NCBI GenBank assembly: GCA_963977415.1
Contig: CAXBOS010000010.1
Span: 80,372 to 144,371, forward strand
Reading direction: 5' to 3'
Length of the DNA: 64,000 bases
Source: Croceimicrobium sp963977415
Lineage (GTDB): Bacteria > Bacteroidota > Bacteroidia > Flavobacteriales > Schleiferiaceae
In this document: piece after piece, positions 25,974 to 35,048 of the stretch
Numbering within the stretch: position 1 is the first letter of the stretch
Layout of the letters: each line of letters starts with the position of its first letter
Program-made: the position numbers and the translations under genes
Notes under the pieces: generated by a model
The model's database searches: none
The model's input: the letters and a program-made list of their open reading frames with translations, nothing else
Told to the model about the DNA's origin: nothing

Positions 25974-28754
25974 TTAGTAATAAGCTCTGCGAGCTCTATT
26001 AATAATGTTACCCAAATCAAAGTCAAGAACAAAACGGATATTGCTTAAATAATTTGATTCTTGGTAAAAGTTTCTACTCTGATTTTGAATTGGCAAATAA
26101 ATTTCAACAAAATCAGTTAAAAATGCAAGTCTAATTCCATAATCCCAATATTGATTTTCTTCGGTTAAGGCATAATCGCCAAATAAACCTAAGAAACCAT
26201 AGAGTGGCACACTTACACTGGTGCTGAGCATAAACTGGTCGGAAAAAACATTAGTCTCACTTTTGAAACCACCATCACTGGTGAAAAACTGACGGCTCCA
26301 AATGCCATCTTGGTCGCTGCGCCCAATAAGGTAGTAATCAAATAAATAATCAGGGCTGCCGCTCAGTCCGAAGCTGTAAAAATTATCTTTTATGCCATCT
26401 GCTGCAAAGCGATTATAAAGAAAATAGCCACCAAAGCTGCGCCAAATTAGCCAACGCTTATTTGGTAACATCCATCTTTGATCCACTTCGGTGAAAATCT
26501 TCCCGAATTTGTCGGCCGTTTCTAAATGAAAGCGAAAAATTAAGGGTTTAAGAATATCGGTTTTTTCTAAGCGATAATTGGCATTGAATACACTAAAGCT
26601 AGCGCTGCTTAATTCGTTGGTGCTGCCTTCAAAGTCTGAAGCAAGTTCTCGGTCTACAATTACTCCGCGCAAGCGAATGGATTGTATATATGGACTGCGG
26701 GGACTGGGTTTGCGAATGCGAAAATTGATGGTGGGCGAAATGCGACTATAGGCTAAATCTTCATCGTAATGGTAATAGCGACTAAAAATGGCAAATTGTA
26801 CTTGCCTAAAAAAGTTGGTTTTCGGTAAGGTGTGATTGTAGCTAAACGATGCGGAACCGGTTAAACTGCCCGTGCCGGTACTGTACTCGGGAATGATATT
26901 ATACTCAAAAGGCTTTTGCACCAATAAGGAGCGATTAGAAAGAGAGGCACCAATTAAGAGTTTGTCGTAGGCATTATAATAGAGGGTGGGCATATAAAAT
27001 ACTTGACTGGCCTCGGGTGCTTCGAAACTATTATAAAACTGAAAACTTAGTGGCTCGGCACGGGGCAGCAGCCAACGATTGTAATAGGTATTATTTTTCT
27101 GATTGTACTCGGCGTGGCTAAGGTGGGCATTGATTACAATCTTATCAAAGTCTTCGTGGTATAACTGCACGCTGCGCAAGCCTTCGTGTCCTTCAAACCA
27201 CTCAGTTATAACCACCTTTCCGTCTTTAAAGCCAGTAATAGAATAGGGCGTAATTAAATCGCCACTGTTGTATACTTTGGCAGTAGTAACGGTAGCACAG
27301 CGCTCGAAATCGCGTATTTGGTAATCGTAAATTTCTGCGCTTTTCACGGTTTTATCGAAAAACCAAGTAAGGTCCCGTCTTTCGAAGTAGCCAAAAGCGG
27401 TATTTAGACTATTTGCTCCTACGAGCGCATCTGCCGACGAGCAAAAACGAGCCATGGCCCGCTTAAAATTAAGTTCACCAGTATAGGCTTGGAGGTGGGC
27501 CAAATTAAGATAGGTTTTTGCCTGTACTACCGCTTCGTAATTAAGGCGCGAAAGATCTTGCACACTGCTATTTGGGGCTTGATCTAGTCCTTGCCGCTGC
27601 AGAAATAAAAAGAGAAAGCGATTTTGATAAGCATAGTCGAATTCATCCAAAGCAAAGAGCTTATCTAAAATGAAGTTGCTGAAAGGGATCCAACGTTTTT
27701 GCGGATAGTATTGACGGATGAAGTCGTATTTGTAAAAATAGGGAATGCCGCGCGCCAACCAAGGTTCACTAAAGCCATCTACACCTTGGTGATATCGAAA
27801 AAAGGACTCGCCTTGAGCTTGCACCAAATCGCTGATGAGGGTAAAAGGATCTTTAGGAATTTCTAAGCTTAGGAGTTCTTCACTGTGATATTCGCCCTTT
27901 TTCTTTTCGAGGTAAAATATTTTGTGAAAGTAATTGAGACTATCGTTTAGTTCAGACTTAAAATAACGCTTCGCCTGTTGACTCAAAAGGGCCACATTCT
28001 TGGCTAAACTTGAGTCACTTTGTAAGCTGTAAATGGTTTGATTAGCACTTAAAATGTAGGTGTGAAATTGCGGGGCTAGGTGTAATTGTAAATTTCGGCT
28101 TTCGCCTTTAAAAATATAATTTTTAGTGTTTCCTATTGTAGATTGTGCCCTTTCCGTAAGGTTGGAAATGGCTTGTAGATAGTCGGGTAATTGCAGGGCA
28201 AGGGTAAAATTATCGCGATTCTGACAATGATCGAAATGGTAGGTAATTGGCCTAAGGAGCCACTCACCGTTGAGGTAGGGTGCAGGACGAGGTAATAAGT
28301 CAATGATGTGAATGGAGTTTTCGGCTAAGCCATTACCGGTAAAGCCCGCATCGGGTAAAGCCATTTCGAAGTCGAAGGAAATTTGCAGGCTGTCACTACT
28401 TTTAGAGGGAATTGCAAGAGCGAGAAATTCCTCTTCGCCGAGATTATGGCATTGCGTCCCATTTATAAGGAGATTAGTGATTTTCAAGAAGCCCTTTTTC
28501 TCTTTCCCAGCGAAGTGTAGGTCAACGTCTTGATATTCCTTTAATTGATCATTTAAGAAGGAGTTTTTCCAGGTGTAAGCGCGTGAAGGAAAGTGCAGGT
28601 AAAGACTATCGCTTTGAGGCAGAAGCATGCTGAAATAACTCGAACCCTTTAAAACACCGTCCTTATAGTCTAGGTTGTATTGTATTTTTCGAGGCTGAGC
28701 CGCAAGGCTAAAGTTGCTGATTAACAGAATTATTAGAAAAAAGCGCTTGTACAT
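25974..28754 (-). CDS. M1-aminopeptidase-like protein lacking catalytic residues, with C-terminal beta-rich (barrel-like) region
   Basis: The 926-residue protein has a signal peptide (MYKRFFLIILLISNFSLAAQ). The first half follows M1 aminopeptidases: YNLDYKDGVLKGSSYFS, IHIIDLLPRPAPYLNGEW, ITYHFDHCQNRDNFTLAL. Where the zinc site HExxH should be there is LVQAQGESFFRYH, and the expected WLNEGfa reads WLARGIPYFY, so zinc ligands and the second glutamate are missing. From about residue 600 the sequence is beta-rich with alternating aromatic strands, ending in RFVLDFDLGNIINRARRAYY, as in an outer-membrane barrel. It could be a pseudo-peptidase assembly or receptor protein; the barrel is inference. 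Confidence 0.75.
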   Translation of the reverse strand: MYKRFFLIILLISNFSLAAQPRKIQYNLDYKDGVLKGSSYFSMLLPQSDSLYLHFPSRAYTWKNSFLNDQLKEYQDVDLHFAGKEKKGFLKITNLLINGTQCHNLGEEEFLALAIPSKSSDSLQISFDFEMALPDAGFTGNGLAENSIHIIDLLPRPAPYLNGEWLLRPITYHFDHCQNRDNFTLALQLPDYLQAISNLTERAQSTIGNTKNYIFKGESRNLQLHLAPQFHTYILSANQTIYSLQSDSSLAKNVALLSQQAKRYFKSELNDSLNYFHKIFYLEKKKGEYHSEELLSLEIPKDPFTLISDLVQAQGESFFRYHQGVDGFSEPWLARGIPYFYKYDFIRQYYPQKRWIPFSNFILDKLFALDEFDYAYQNRFLFLFLQRQGLDQAPNSSVQDLSRLNYEAVVQAKTYLNLAHLQAYTGELNFKRAMARFCSSADALVGANSLNTAFGYFERRDLTWFFDKTVKSAEIYDYQIRDFERCATVTTAKVYNSGDLITPYSITGFKDGKVVITEWFEGHEGLRSVQLYHEDFDKIVINAHLSHAEYNQKNNTYYNRWLLPRAEPLSFQFYNSFEAPEASQVFYMPTLYYNAYDKLLIGASLSNRSLLVQKPFEYNIIPEYSTGTGSLTGSASFSYNHTLPKTNFFRQVQFAIFSRYYHYDEDLAYSRISPTINFRIRKPSPRSPYIQSIRLRGVIVDRELASDFEGSTNELSSASFSVFNANYRLEKTDILKPLIFRFHLETADKFGKIFTEVDQRWMLPNKRWLIWRSFGGYFLYNRFAADGIKDNFYSFGLSGSPDYLFDYYLIGRSDQDGIWSRQFFTSDGGFKSETNVFSDQFMLSTSVSVPLYGFLGLFGDYALTEENQYWDYGIRLAFLTDFVEIYLPIQNQSRNFYQESNYLSNIRFVLDFDLGNIINRARRAYY

Positions 28755-29006
28755 ATAAAGCTGCCGGATATAGGTTTTTGCTTTGGCAAAAATGAGGAGA
28801 AATTTGCAATCCTCGTGTGAATCCTAAAACTGTCTCAGATATTAAATAAAGTAAGAATAATTTCAATTTGGGTTAATCAAGAAGGGGGTTAGATTGGTTT
28901 TATTTACATTTTACAGGATCTTACCTATATGAAATAGGGGGTGTGTGATTAAAAATTTGTTTTTATTGTCTATTTGTTTTTAATTCGTTTCAAATTAAAA
29001 TTAGAA

Positions 29007-30290
29007 ATGGGCAAAAAATTAAACTTCATTGTTCTCTGCGCCTTGGTGCTGATATCCTTAGTTTTTACGGTGGATTACGATTTTACTGGAGCAGAGAACA
29101 TTAACAAGGCCGATACTGCATGGATGTTAGTTTCCAGTGCTTTTGTTTTGTTAATGACCCCGGGTCTGGCTTTTTTCTACGGTGGGATGGTAAATAAGCG
29201 CAATATTATTTCTACTATGCTTCAAAGTTTCGTGGCATTAGGTGTAGTAAGTATCCTTTGGGTAATAGTGGGCTTTAGTCTTTGCTTCGGCGATAGCATC
29301 GGAGGTATTATAGGCAATCCGCTTACCTATTTTAATTTCAAGGGAGTAGGATTAGGGCCTAATCCCGACTTTAGTGAAACCATTCCCTTTTTACTTTTTG
29401 CTTTATTTCAGTTAAAATTTGCCATTATCACACCGGCTTTAATCACGGGTTCTTTTGCGGAACGTATACGTTTTCGTTCCTATATATTATTCATTGTACT
29501 TTTTAGCTTATTAATTTATGCGCCATTGGCACACATGACTTGGCATCCCGAAGGCCTATTTCGCAATTGGGGAGTATTAGACTTTGCTGGCGGCACAGTG
29601 GTGCACATGTCGGCAGGTTTTGCCGCTTTGGCGGGAGCTATTTATTTGGGGAAGCGTAAAGTGAAACAGCATGAGCCAGCCAATATTCCCTTTATTATTT
29701 TAGGAACGGGCTTACTTTGGTTTGGCTGGTTTGGTTTTAATGCAGGTTCGTCTTTAGGCGCTAATGCAGATGCGGTTGCTGCTTTTGCTAACACTAATCT
29801 TGCTTCAGCCGCGGGTATGATTACCTGGATTTTTTACGACCGTTTTCAAAATAGAAAAATGTCGGCCTTAGGTGCATGTATCGGGGCCATTGTGGGTTTA
29901 GTGGCTATTACTCCCGCCGCTGGATTTGTAACCATGTCGCAGTCGATATTTATAGGTTTTATCGCCGCTTTAGCCAGTAATTATGCGATTCGTTTTAAAA
30001 ACAGACGCGAGATCGACGATACCCTCGATGTATTTCCTAGTCACGGAATTGGTGGTATTATCGGCATGCTTTTAACGGCGGTTTTCGCCAAAGAGGTCGG
30101 ACTCTACTATGGTGAAACAGAAACATTTCTCTATCACTTGCTCGCCTTAGCTATTACAGCCGTTTTCACCTTTGGTGGTAGCTGGTTGCTGTATAAATTA
30201 GTAGATGCTATGATTACTCTGCGGGTTAGTCCAGAACAGGAAGAACGTGGTTTAGATGATAGTCAGCACGGTGAGTATTTGCAAGATTAG
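29007..30290 (+). CDS. amt: Ammonium transporter Amt
   Basis: I start at the ATG at 29007 (MGKKLNFIVLCALVLISLVF), 427 residues. An in-frame TTG at 28974 would add a basic extension and is less likely. About eleven membrane helices follow the leader. The family signature is FAGGTVVHMSAGFAALAGAI. The gating and pore residues are typical: DTAWMLVSSAFVLLMTPGLA, FYGGMVNKRN, and His in SHGIGGIIGMLL. No glnB/glnK gene is next to it. Confidence 0.95.
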   Translation: MGKKLNFIVLCALVLISLVFTVDYDFTGAENINKADTAWMLVSSAFVLLMTPGLAFFYGGMVNKRNIISTMLQSFVALGVVSILWVIVGFSLCFGDSIGGIIGNPLTYFNFKGVGLGPNPDFSETIPFLLFALFQLKFAIITPALITGSFAERIRFRSYILFIVLFSLLIYAPLAHMTWHPEGLFRNWGVLDFAGGTVVHMSAGFAALAGAIYLGKRKVKQHEPANIPFIILGTGLLWFGWFGFNAGSSLGANADAVAAFANTNLASAAGMITWIFYDRFQNRKMSALGACIGAIVGLVAITPAAGFVTMSQSIFIGFIAALASNYAIRFKNRREIDDTLDVFPSHGIGGIIGMLLTAVFAKEVGLYYGETETFLYHLLALAITAVFTFGGSWLLYKLVDAMITLRVSPEQEERGLDDSQHGEYLQD

Positions 30291-30343
30291 CTTAGCCTGT
30301 AAAATCTCAGCTCCCATTTCAAGTAATAACTGAGCTTTAAAAC

Positions 30344-30351
30344 TATATTTG
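30344..30351 (+). promoter_or_regulatory. -7 element TATATTTG upstream of the MtfA-like gene
   Basis: An exact TAnnTTTG match lies 16 bases before the ATG at 30368. The -33 region has TTC but no TTG at ideal spacing. It could drive the whole co-directional series 30368-38976, including the PYP genes. Confidence 0.45.
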
Positions 30352-30367
30352 GGTTTAAGTAATTTTT

Positions 30368-31270
30368 ATGTTAAACCCTGCTACTGGGGCTCCTTATGAG
30401 TCTTGGCAAGAGCTTTTCGCGAGCAACGATTATATACTGGTGCTAATTATGTTTTCAGCAGCAGCCGTTTTATTAGTCATGCCTATTTTTTATGGCATTA
30501 AGAGCTACAAACGTTTTTACCCCAGATCTTTAAGGCCAGAATATATGTTATATGTGGGGCAAATGGCTTATTTTCAGTCACTAAGTCCTATTGAGCAAAA
30601 GCGATTTGCTATTCGTTGCCAGATCTTCATTAACACAAAAACTTTCATTCCCCGTGGCGGTAATGGCTTTGTTTTAGTGCCCGAAATGATTGCTAAAATT
30701 GCGGCAGCGGCGGTGGAAATTAGTTTCGGTTTCCCTAAGATGGGCTTTGAACACTTCAGTCGTATTTTAATTTACCCAACCGATTATTACAGCAGAATTA
30801 CGAGGCAGTATCACAAAGGAGAAGTGAATGTGCGTGGAATGATTGTCCTGTCTTGGTCTTCTTTTCAAGAGGGCTATGCCAAAGGCGACGATGGGATAAA
30901 CTTAGCGATTCATGAAATGGCACATGCTTTGAAATTGGAAAACCGCATCGAAAATGGTGATTATCAGTTTTTAGATCCACAGTTGATGCGTGAACTGCGG
31001 GAGGAATTTAAACGATTAAGTGCCCTGCAGTCTCCCATGGAAACGACTATTATTAGAGCTTACGCTTTGACTAATATCCACGAGTTTTTTGCCGTGCTTT
31101 GTGAGAACTTCTTCGAAAGGCCGAGTGCTTTGCAGCAAGAACAACCTCAATTATACTCTATTATTAGTAGACTGTTAATGCAAAATCCGCTAGCTCAAAA
31201 AGATGTGAGCATGGCCTATTCTAAGGCTTATGCATTAAGCGACTTTAGCGGACCGATTAAACGAAATTAA
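30368..31270 (+). CDS. MtfA/M90-like zinc peptidase with N-terminal membrane helix
   Basis: The 300-residue protein has an N-terminal membrane helix (NDYILVLIMFSAAAVLLVMPI) and then a cytosolic gluzincin domain. The motif is INLAIHEMAHALKLE (HExxH near residue 182), with HEFFAVLCENFFE downstream providing the third ligand as in MtfA. GFEHFSRILIYPTDYY also matches the family. E. coli MtfA binds Mlc and regulates PTS genes, but most relatives are uncharacterised. The gene is followed after one base by the DUF4442 gene and lies upstream of the PYP cluster. Confidence 0.87.
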   Translation: MLNPATGAPYESWQELFASNDYILVLIMFSAAAVLLVMPIFYGIKSYKRFYPRSLRPEYMLYVGQMAYFQSLSPIEQKRFAIRCQIFINTKTFIPRGGNGFVLVPEMIAKIAAAAVEISFGFPKMGFEHFSRILIYPTDYYSRITRQYHKGEVNVRGMIVLSWSSFQEGYAKGDDGINLAIHEMAHALKLENRIENGDYQFLDPQLMRELREEFKRLSALQSPMETTIIRAYALTNIHEFFAVLCENFFERPSALQQEQPQLYSIISRLLMQNPLAQKDVSMAYSKAYALSDFSGPIKRN

Positions 31271-31271
31271 A

Positions 31272-31781
31272 ATGGATTTACAGAAAATAGCCAAGCAAGC
31301 CCAAACGAGTAAGCGTTACTTATTTATGCTTAATTTTTTCCTTAATCGCTTCGTGCCTTTTAACAAGGCGCATCGCTTTAAGGTAGAGTCTATTGGCGAT
31401 CATCACCTGTGGGTAAAAGCACCTTATCGCAAAAGTAATTTCAATCACCTCAAAGGTATTCACGCCTGTGCACAAGCAACCATTGCCGAAATAAGCTCTG
31501 GATTATTGTTAATTTCTCTCCTTAACCCCAAGCACTATCGCATAATCTTACAAAAATTAGAATTGGAGTATCTCTATCAGGCCAAGACCGATATCATAGC
31601 CAAATTTGAAATTGAAGCCGATTGGTTGGAAGAGCAAGTGATCCAACCCTTAAGCAAAAATGACAGTTTGTTTATTGATTGCCCTATTTCCCTCTTCGAC
31701 CTAAAAGGCAATAAAGTCGCTGAGGCAAAGGCGCGCTGGCAGATTAAGAACTGGAAGGCCGTAAAGACAGCGGTAAACTAA
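31272..31781 (+). CDS. DUF4442 hotdog-fold protein
   Basis: The 169-residue protein resembles DUF4442/PaaI-like hotdog proteins: an N-terminal helix (KRYLFMLNFFLNRFVPFN), HLWVKAPYRKSNFNHLKGIH, and the central helix ACAQATIAEISSGLLLISLL. Such proteins may act on acyl-CoA thioesters. It begins one base after the MtfA-like gene. Sixty-nine bases separate it from pyp. A role in coumaroyl-CoA handling is possible but speculative. Confidence 0.82.
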   Translation: MDLQKIAKQAQTSKRYLFMLNFFLNRFVPFNKAHRFKVESIGDHHLWVKAPYRKSNFNHLKGIHACAQATIAEISSGLLLISLLNPKHYRIILQKLELEYLYQAKTDIIAKFEIEADWLEEQVIQPLSKNDSLFIDCPISLFDLKGNKVAEAKARWQIKNWKAVKTAVN

Positions 31782-31808
31782 ATTATGATAAAATCCATCC
31801 AAAACGCT

Positions 31809-31837
31809 TTGATACTCGATGAAAAAAATTAGCTTTA
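31809..31837 (+). promoter_or_regulatory. Candidate promoter directly upstream of pyp
   Basis: TTG at 31809-31811 and TAGCTTTA at 31830-31837 (one mismatch to TAnnTTTG) are separated by 18 bases. The ATG of pyp is at 31851, preceded by the purine tract AAGGAAGG at 31843-31850. The region may allow pyp and its partners to be expressed apart from the upstream genes. Confidence 0.4.
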
Positions 31838-31850
31838 TAAAAAAGGAAGG

Positions 31851-32222
31851 ATGGAACTAAAATTAGAGCAACAAGACTTATTTCAGGCTTTGGAAGCATT
31901 AGACAATGATGCTTATGATGAGCTTGATTTTGGGCTAATTAAAATGGATCGTAAGGGTCATATCTTAGCCTATAATAAATGGGAGGCGCAATTAGCCGCG
32001 AATAATCAAGAGGCGGTAATCGGTAAAAACTTTTTTACGCAAATAGCCCCTTGCACCAATAACTTTATGGTTTCGGAAAAGTATGGTCTATTTCAAGGCC
32101 AATTGGATGAGACGATGGATTATGTTTTTACCTACCGAATAAAGCCGACGCCAGTAAGGCTAAGATTATTAGCTCACGAATCTTCAAACAACCAATACTT
32201 GGCGGTTCAGTTAAAATCGTAG
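31851..32222 (+). CDS. pyp: Photoactive yellow protein (PYP) blue-light photoreceptor
   Basis: The 123-residue protein aligns over its whole length with Halorhodospira halophila PYP (125 residues), from memory of that sequence. Shared blocks are DFGLIKMDRKGHILAYN (FGAIQLDGDGNILQYN), VIGKNFFTQIAPCT (VIGKNFFKDVAPCT) and DYVFTYRIKPTPVR (EYTFDYQMTPTKVK). Cys68 (TGC at 32052-32054) equals the p-coumaroyl-binding Cys69; Tyr41 and Glu45 equal Tyr42 and Glu46, which hydrogen-bond the chromophore. Thr50 and Arg52 are replaced by Ala49 and Asn51. It is a cytosolic PAS photoreceptor, and the chromophore genes follow in the same operon. Four bases separate it from a histidine kinase gene. Confidence 0.96.
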   Translation: MELKLEQQDLFQALEALDNDAYDELDFGLIKMDRKGHILAYNKWEAQLAANNQEAVIGKNFFTQIAPCTNNFMVSEKYGLFQGQLDETMDYVFTYRIKPTPVRLRLLAHESSNNQYLAVQLKS

Positions 32223-32226
32223 CTAA

Positions 32227-33459
32227 ATGAATGATAATAAACATTCAGAGTATTCTGAGCTGCTCGATTTCATTAATCAATGCCCCGTCGGTTTAGTTAA
32301 ATCTAATAAGGCAGGCGACATTGAACTTTTAAATGCTTTCGGTAGCCAAATTTTGTTTCCTCTAAGTATTTATAGCTCTTGCGATTTAAGTAATATCAAA
32401 ACCATTCTTAATTATTTCGATGCCCAGCTGGTTAAACAGATTGATAGCTTTGAGCCTTCTTTCGGGCCTATTTGTGAGGAACATCGCTTTGAATTGCGCC
32501 CGAGTGATTCTGCTAGTTTGCAGTTTTATTCGATAAGCATTAATAAGATATCAGAATCTGTCTTTCAATATGTGTTGAAAGATATCACCGCCATAGTGCG
32601 GAAAGAACAGGAGCTGCAAGAACTTATTGAAGCTTCAGCTATGCAAGCGGGGAAACTAGAAATGTCTGTCGGTTTATTGCACGATGTTGGCAATGCGGTT
32701 ACCTCTTTTGGAACCGAAGTGGCCAAACTTAAAAATTCACTAGAATGGCGGGAGTTAGCTGATTTAGACAAGCTCCTAAATTTATTCTCATCCCACGAAA
32801 GTGGTTTGGACCAAAGCATGGGCCCCGGCAAAGGCAAGGCGGTGCAAAAGTATATGCACGCTTTAAAAAATAGCTTAGCTAAAAAAAACAGTCTTTTGCA
32901 AGAGGGCGCCAATAAATTATATGAGAATACCAGTCATATTCAGGATGTATTAAACATCCAAAGGCATTATGTAAAAGATAAGGTTAAAAATAAGAGGGAG
33001 CTTATTTCATTATTTTCGGTAGTAGAAGACGCTATAGCCATTCAGGCGGGGGTAATTTTGAAAAGGAATATTGAGCTGATTAAAGATTTCTCGCCCAAAC
33101 TCCCGCGAATTGAAGGAGATCACACCCGCCTTATTCAGGTAGTAATCAACATTCTAAAAAATTCGGCCGAGGCTTTTGATTCAATTTCGCATCAAGACCA
33201 ACGCTATATTAAAATAACTTTGCGAGCACTAGAACAAGAAGGACTACTTTTATTGCAAGTTTCCGATAATGCAGTAGGTTTCGACCCAGAAAAAGCCACA
33301 GAGCTTTTTGAAAAGGGGCAAACCAGCAAGCAAACAGGAACTGGTTTTGGTCTGTATAATTGCAAGCAAATTATAGATAGCCACCACGGTGAAATATCTA
33401 TCTCTAGCGAGGGCATTGATAAAGGTGCCACGCTGAGGATCAAACTACCTTATAAATAA
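32227..33459 (+). CDS. PAS histidine kinase linked to PYP
   Basis: The 410-residue protein is soluble. An N-terminal PAS-like domain covers about residues 8-125. A long helical dimerisation region follows, with the H-box SVGLLHDVGNAVTSF (His152, HDxxN type). The HATPase has an N-box NILKNSAEAFD (Asn312), a G1 box DNAVGF that deviates from DNGxGF, and a G2 box GTGFGLYNCK. No membrane segment is seen, so it can meet soluble PYP. It begins 4 bp after pyp and ends 2 bp before the REC-kinase gene. It is the likely first partner of PYP, though that is inference from order. Confidence 0.9.
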   Translation: MNDNKHSEYSELLDFINQCPVGLVKSNKAGDIELLNAFGSQILFPLSIYSSCDLSNIKTILNYFDAQLVKQIDSFEPSFGPICEEHRFELRPSDSASLQFYSISINKISESVFQYVLKDITAIVRKEQELQELIEASAMQAGKLEMSVGLLHDVGNAVTSFGTEVAKLKNSLEWRELADLDKLLNLFSSHESGLDQSMGPGKGKAVQKYMHALKNSLAKKNSLLQEGANKLYENTSHIQDVLNIQRHYVKDKVKNKRELISLFSVVEDAIAIQAGVILKRNIELIKDFSPKLPRIEGDHTRLIQVVINILKNSAEAFDSISHQDQRYIKITLRALEQEGLLLLQVSDNAVGFDPEKATELFEKGQTSKQTGTGFGLYNCKQIIDSHHGEISISSEGIDKGATLRIKLPYK

Positions 33460-33461
33460 AT

Positions 33462-35048
33462 ATGTCAGAGGCAAATAGAGTTTTAATAATTGATGATGAG
33501 GAAATTGTAAGAGACAGCATTCGTGGTGTACTCAATCCTCATAGTATAGACGAAAGCGAATTGGAGGATGCGTCTTTTGACCTTTTTCCCGAAGATTCGC
33601 AACAGTTTGTAACTAAAGCCTCGAAAGCTTTTGCTCCCACTTTTAATGTTGATGAAGCAAGCAATGGCATTAATGGTCTAGAGAAGGTTAAGCAATCGCT
33701 TGAACAGGGCCAACCCTTTCAGGTAATATTTTTAGATATGCGCATGCCCGGTTGGGATGGTTTGCGCACTTGTGTGGAGATACGTAAAGTAGATCCTAAG
33801 GTGCAAATTTATTTTGTTACCGCCTATTCCGATCGCTCTATCGAAGAAATTATTAAAGAAGCGGGTCACGACGTTGGTTATATTTCCAAACCTTTTGTGG
33901 CGGAGGAAATTATTCAGCTCGGCACCAAAGCTATCTACGATTGGAATAAATTAATCAATCTCGAACGCCTTTTAAAAATTATTGGGGAAATTGGTTTTGG
34001 AACAGTTGAGCTCAATACTCTCTTAGTAAACATACTTCATCAAATAGCCGATTATATTAAGTCGGATTTTGCCGTTCTCGGTCGTTTTAATAATGATAAT
34101 GCCTTTGAGGAAGTTGCTAAAATTGGTATCGGTGAAAACCGCATAAATATTGAGACTTTACGCGAGAAGTTAGATTTCCAACAGTTGGATAAAATCACGC
34201 TTTACAATGGCATATTAATTTGCCCAATGGAGCACTTTTGCATATTGGCGATTACATCTAGCGAAGAGCATTTTAACCAAGAGAAGCTTTATCTAGTTGA
34301 GCTATTTGTTGAAAACGCGGTTCGAGCGGTTAAAACGTCGGAACTGCAAACACAACTCATTCAAAATGCGAGACTATCAGCAGTAGGACAGGCTATTGGT
34401 ATGGTGATGCATGATATTCGCACCCCTATTAGCCAAATTGATGGTATGGCGCAGATGATTGAAGCCGATCCTGCTAATGCAGAAATGAATTCTCAACTCA
34501 GTGTTTTGATGCGCGAATCTACTGGCCATGCTTACGATATAATTCACGACGTTTTAGATTTCACCAAGGATGCCAAGGTTAATCTATCCGATGTAAATGT
34601 CAATCGCTTTATAGAAGCAAACATTAAAAGAGCCGAGGCTGATATTGCCAATAATCACGCAGGCAAAGTTACACTGGTAGCAGAATTAGAAACGAAAGAC
34701 GATTTAGAAATCAAGCTCGATTCGAAGAAAATAGATCGTGTATTAATCAATTTGATTAATAATGCGGTTGAGGTGTTGATAGAAAAGGAGATCAAGCCCG
34801 CCACCATTAAAGTCAGTTCGCGTTTAAAAGGAACTTCCTTACAGATCCGAATTAGCGACAATGGTCCCGGAATTCCCAAAGAGATTAAGAATGATCTTTT
34901 TAAACCTTTTATTACCCAGAACAAAGAAAATGGAACTGGCCTGGGTTTAGCAATTGTGCAACAAATTATTGATGCACATAATGGGGAAATTAGCTTAGAG
35001 CCTATCGAGCAAGGCGCTTGTTTTGTAATTTCTTTGCCTCATGGCTAA
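33462..35048 (+). CDS. REC - GAF-like - histidine kinase hybrid
   Basis: The 528-residue protein opens with a receiver domain: LIIDDEE acidic pair near 11-12, phospho-acceptor Asp92 in IFLDMRMPGWDG, Thr120 and Lys143. About 30 extra residues sit between the first helix and the second strand. A GAF-like region follows (about 165-300), then an H-box MVMHDIRTPISQIDG (His317), an N-box LINNAVEVL and ATP lids DNGPGIPKE and GTGLGLAIV. Phosphate from the PYP-linked kinase could enter at Asp92 and control its own kinase. No DNA-binding domain is present. It overlaps the ligase gene by 8 bp. Confidence 0.9.
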   Translation: MSEANRVLIIDDEEIVRDSIRGVLNPHSIDESELEDASFDLFPEDSQQFVTKASKAFAPTFNVDEASNGINGLEKVKQSLEQGQPFQVIFLDMRMPGWDGLRTCVEIRKVDPKVQIYFVTAYSDRSIEEIIKEAGHDVGYISKPFVAEEIIQLGTKAIYDWNKLINLERLLKIIGEIGFGTVELNTLLVNILHQIADYIKSDFAVLGRFNNDNAFEEVAKIGIGENRINIETLREKLDFQQLDKITLYNGILICPMEHFCILAITSSEEHFNQEKLYLVELFVENAVRAVKTSELQTQLIQNARLSAVGQAIGMVMHDIRTPISQIDGMAQMIEADPANAEMNSQLSVLMRESTGHAYDIIHDVLDFTKDAKVNLSDVNVNRFIEANIKRAEADIANNHAGKVTLVAELETKDDLEIKLDSKKIDRVLINLINNAVEVLIEKEIKPATIKVSSRLKGTSLQIRISDNGPGIPKEIKNDLFKPFITQNKENGTGLGLAIVQQIIDAHNGEISLEPIEQGACFVISLPHG

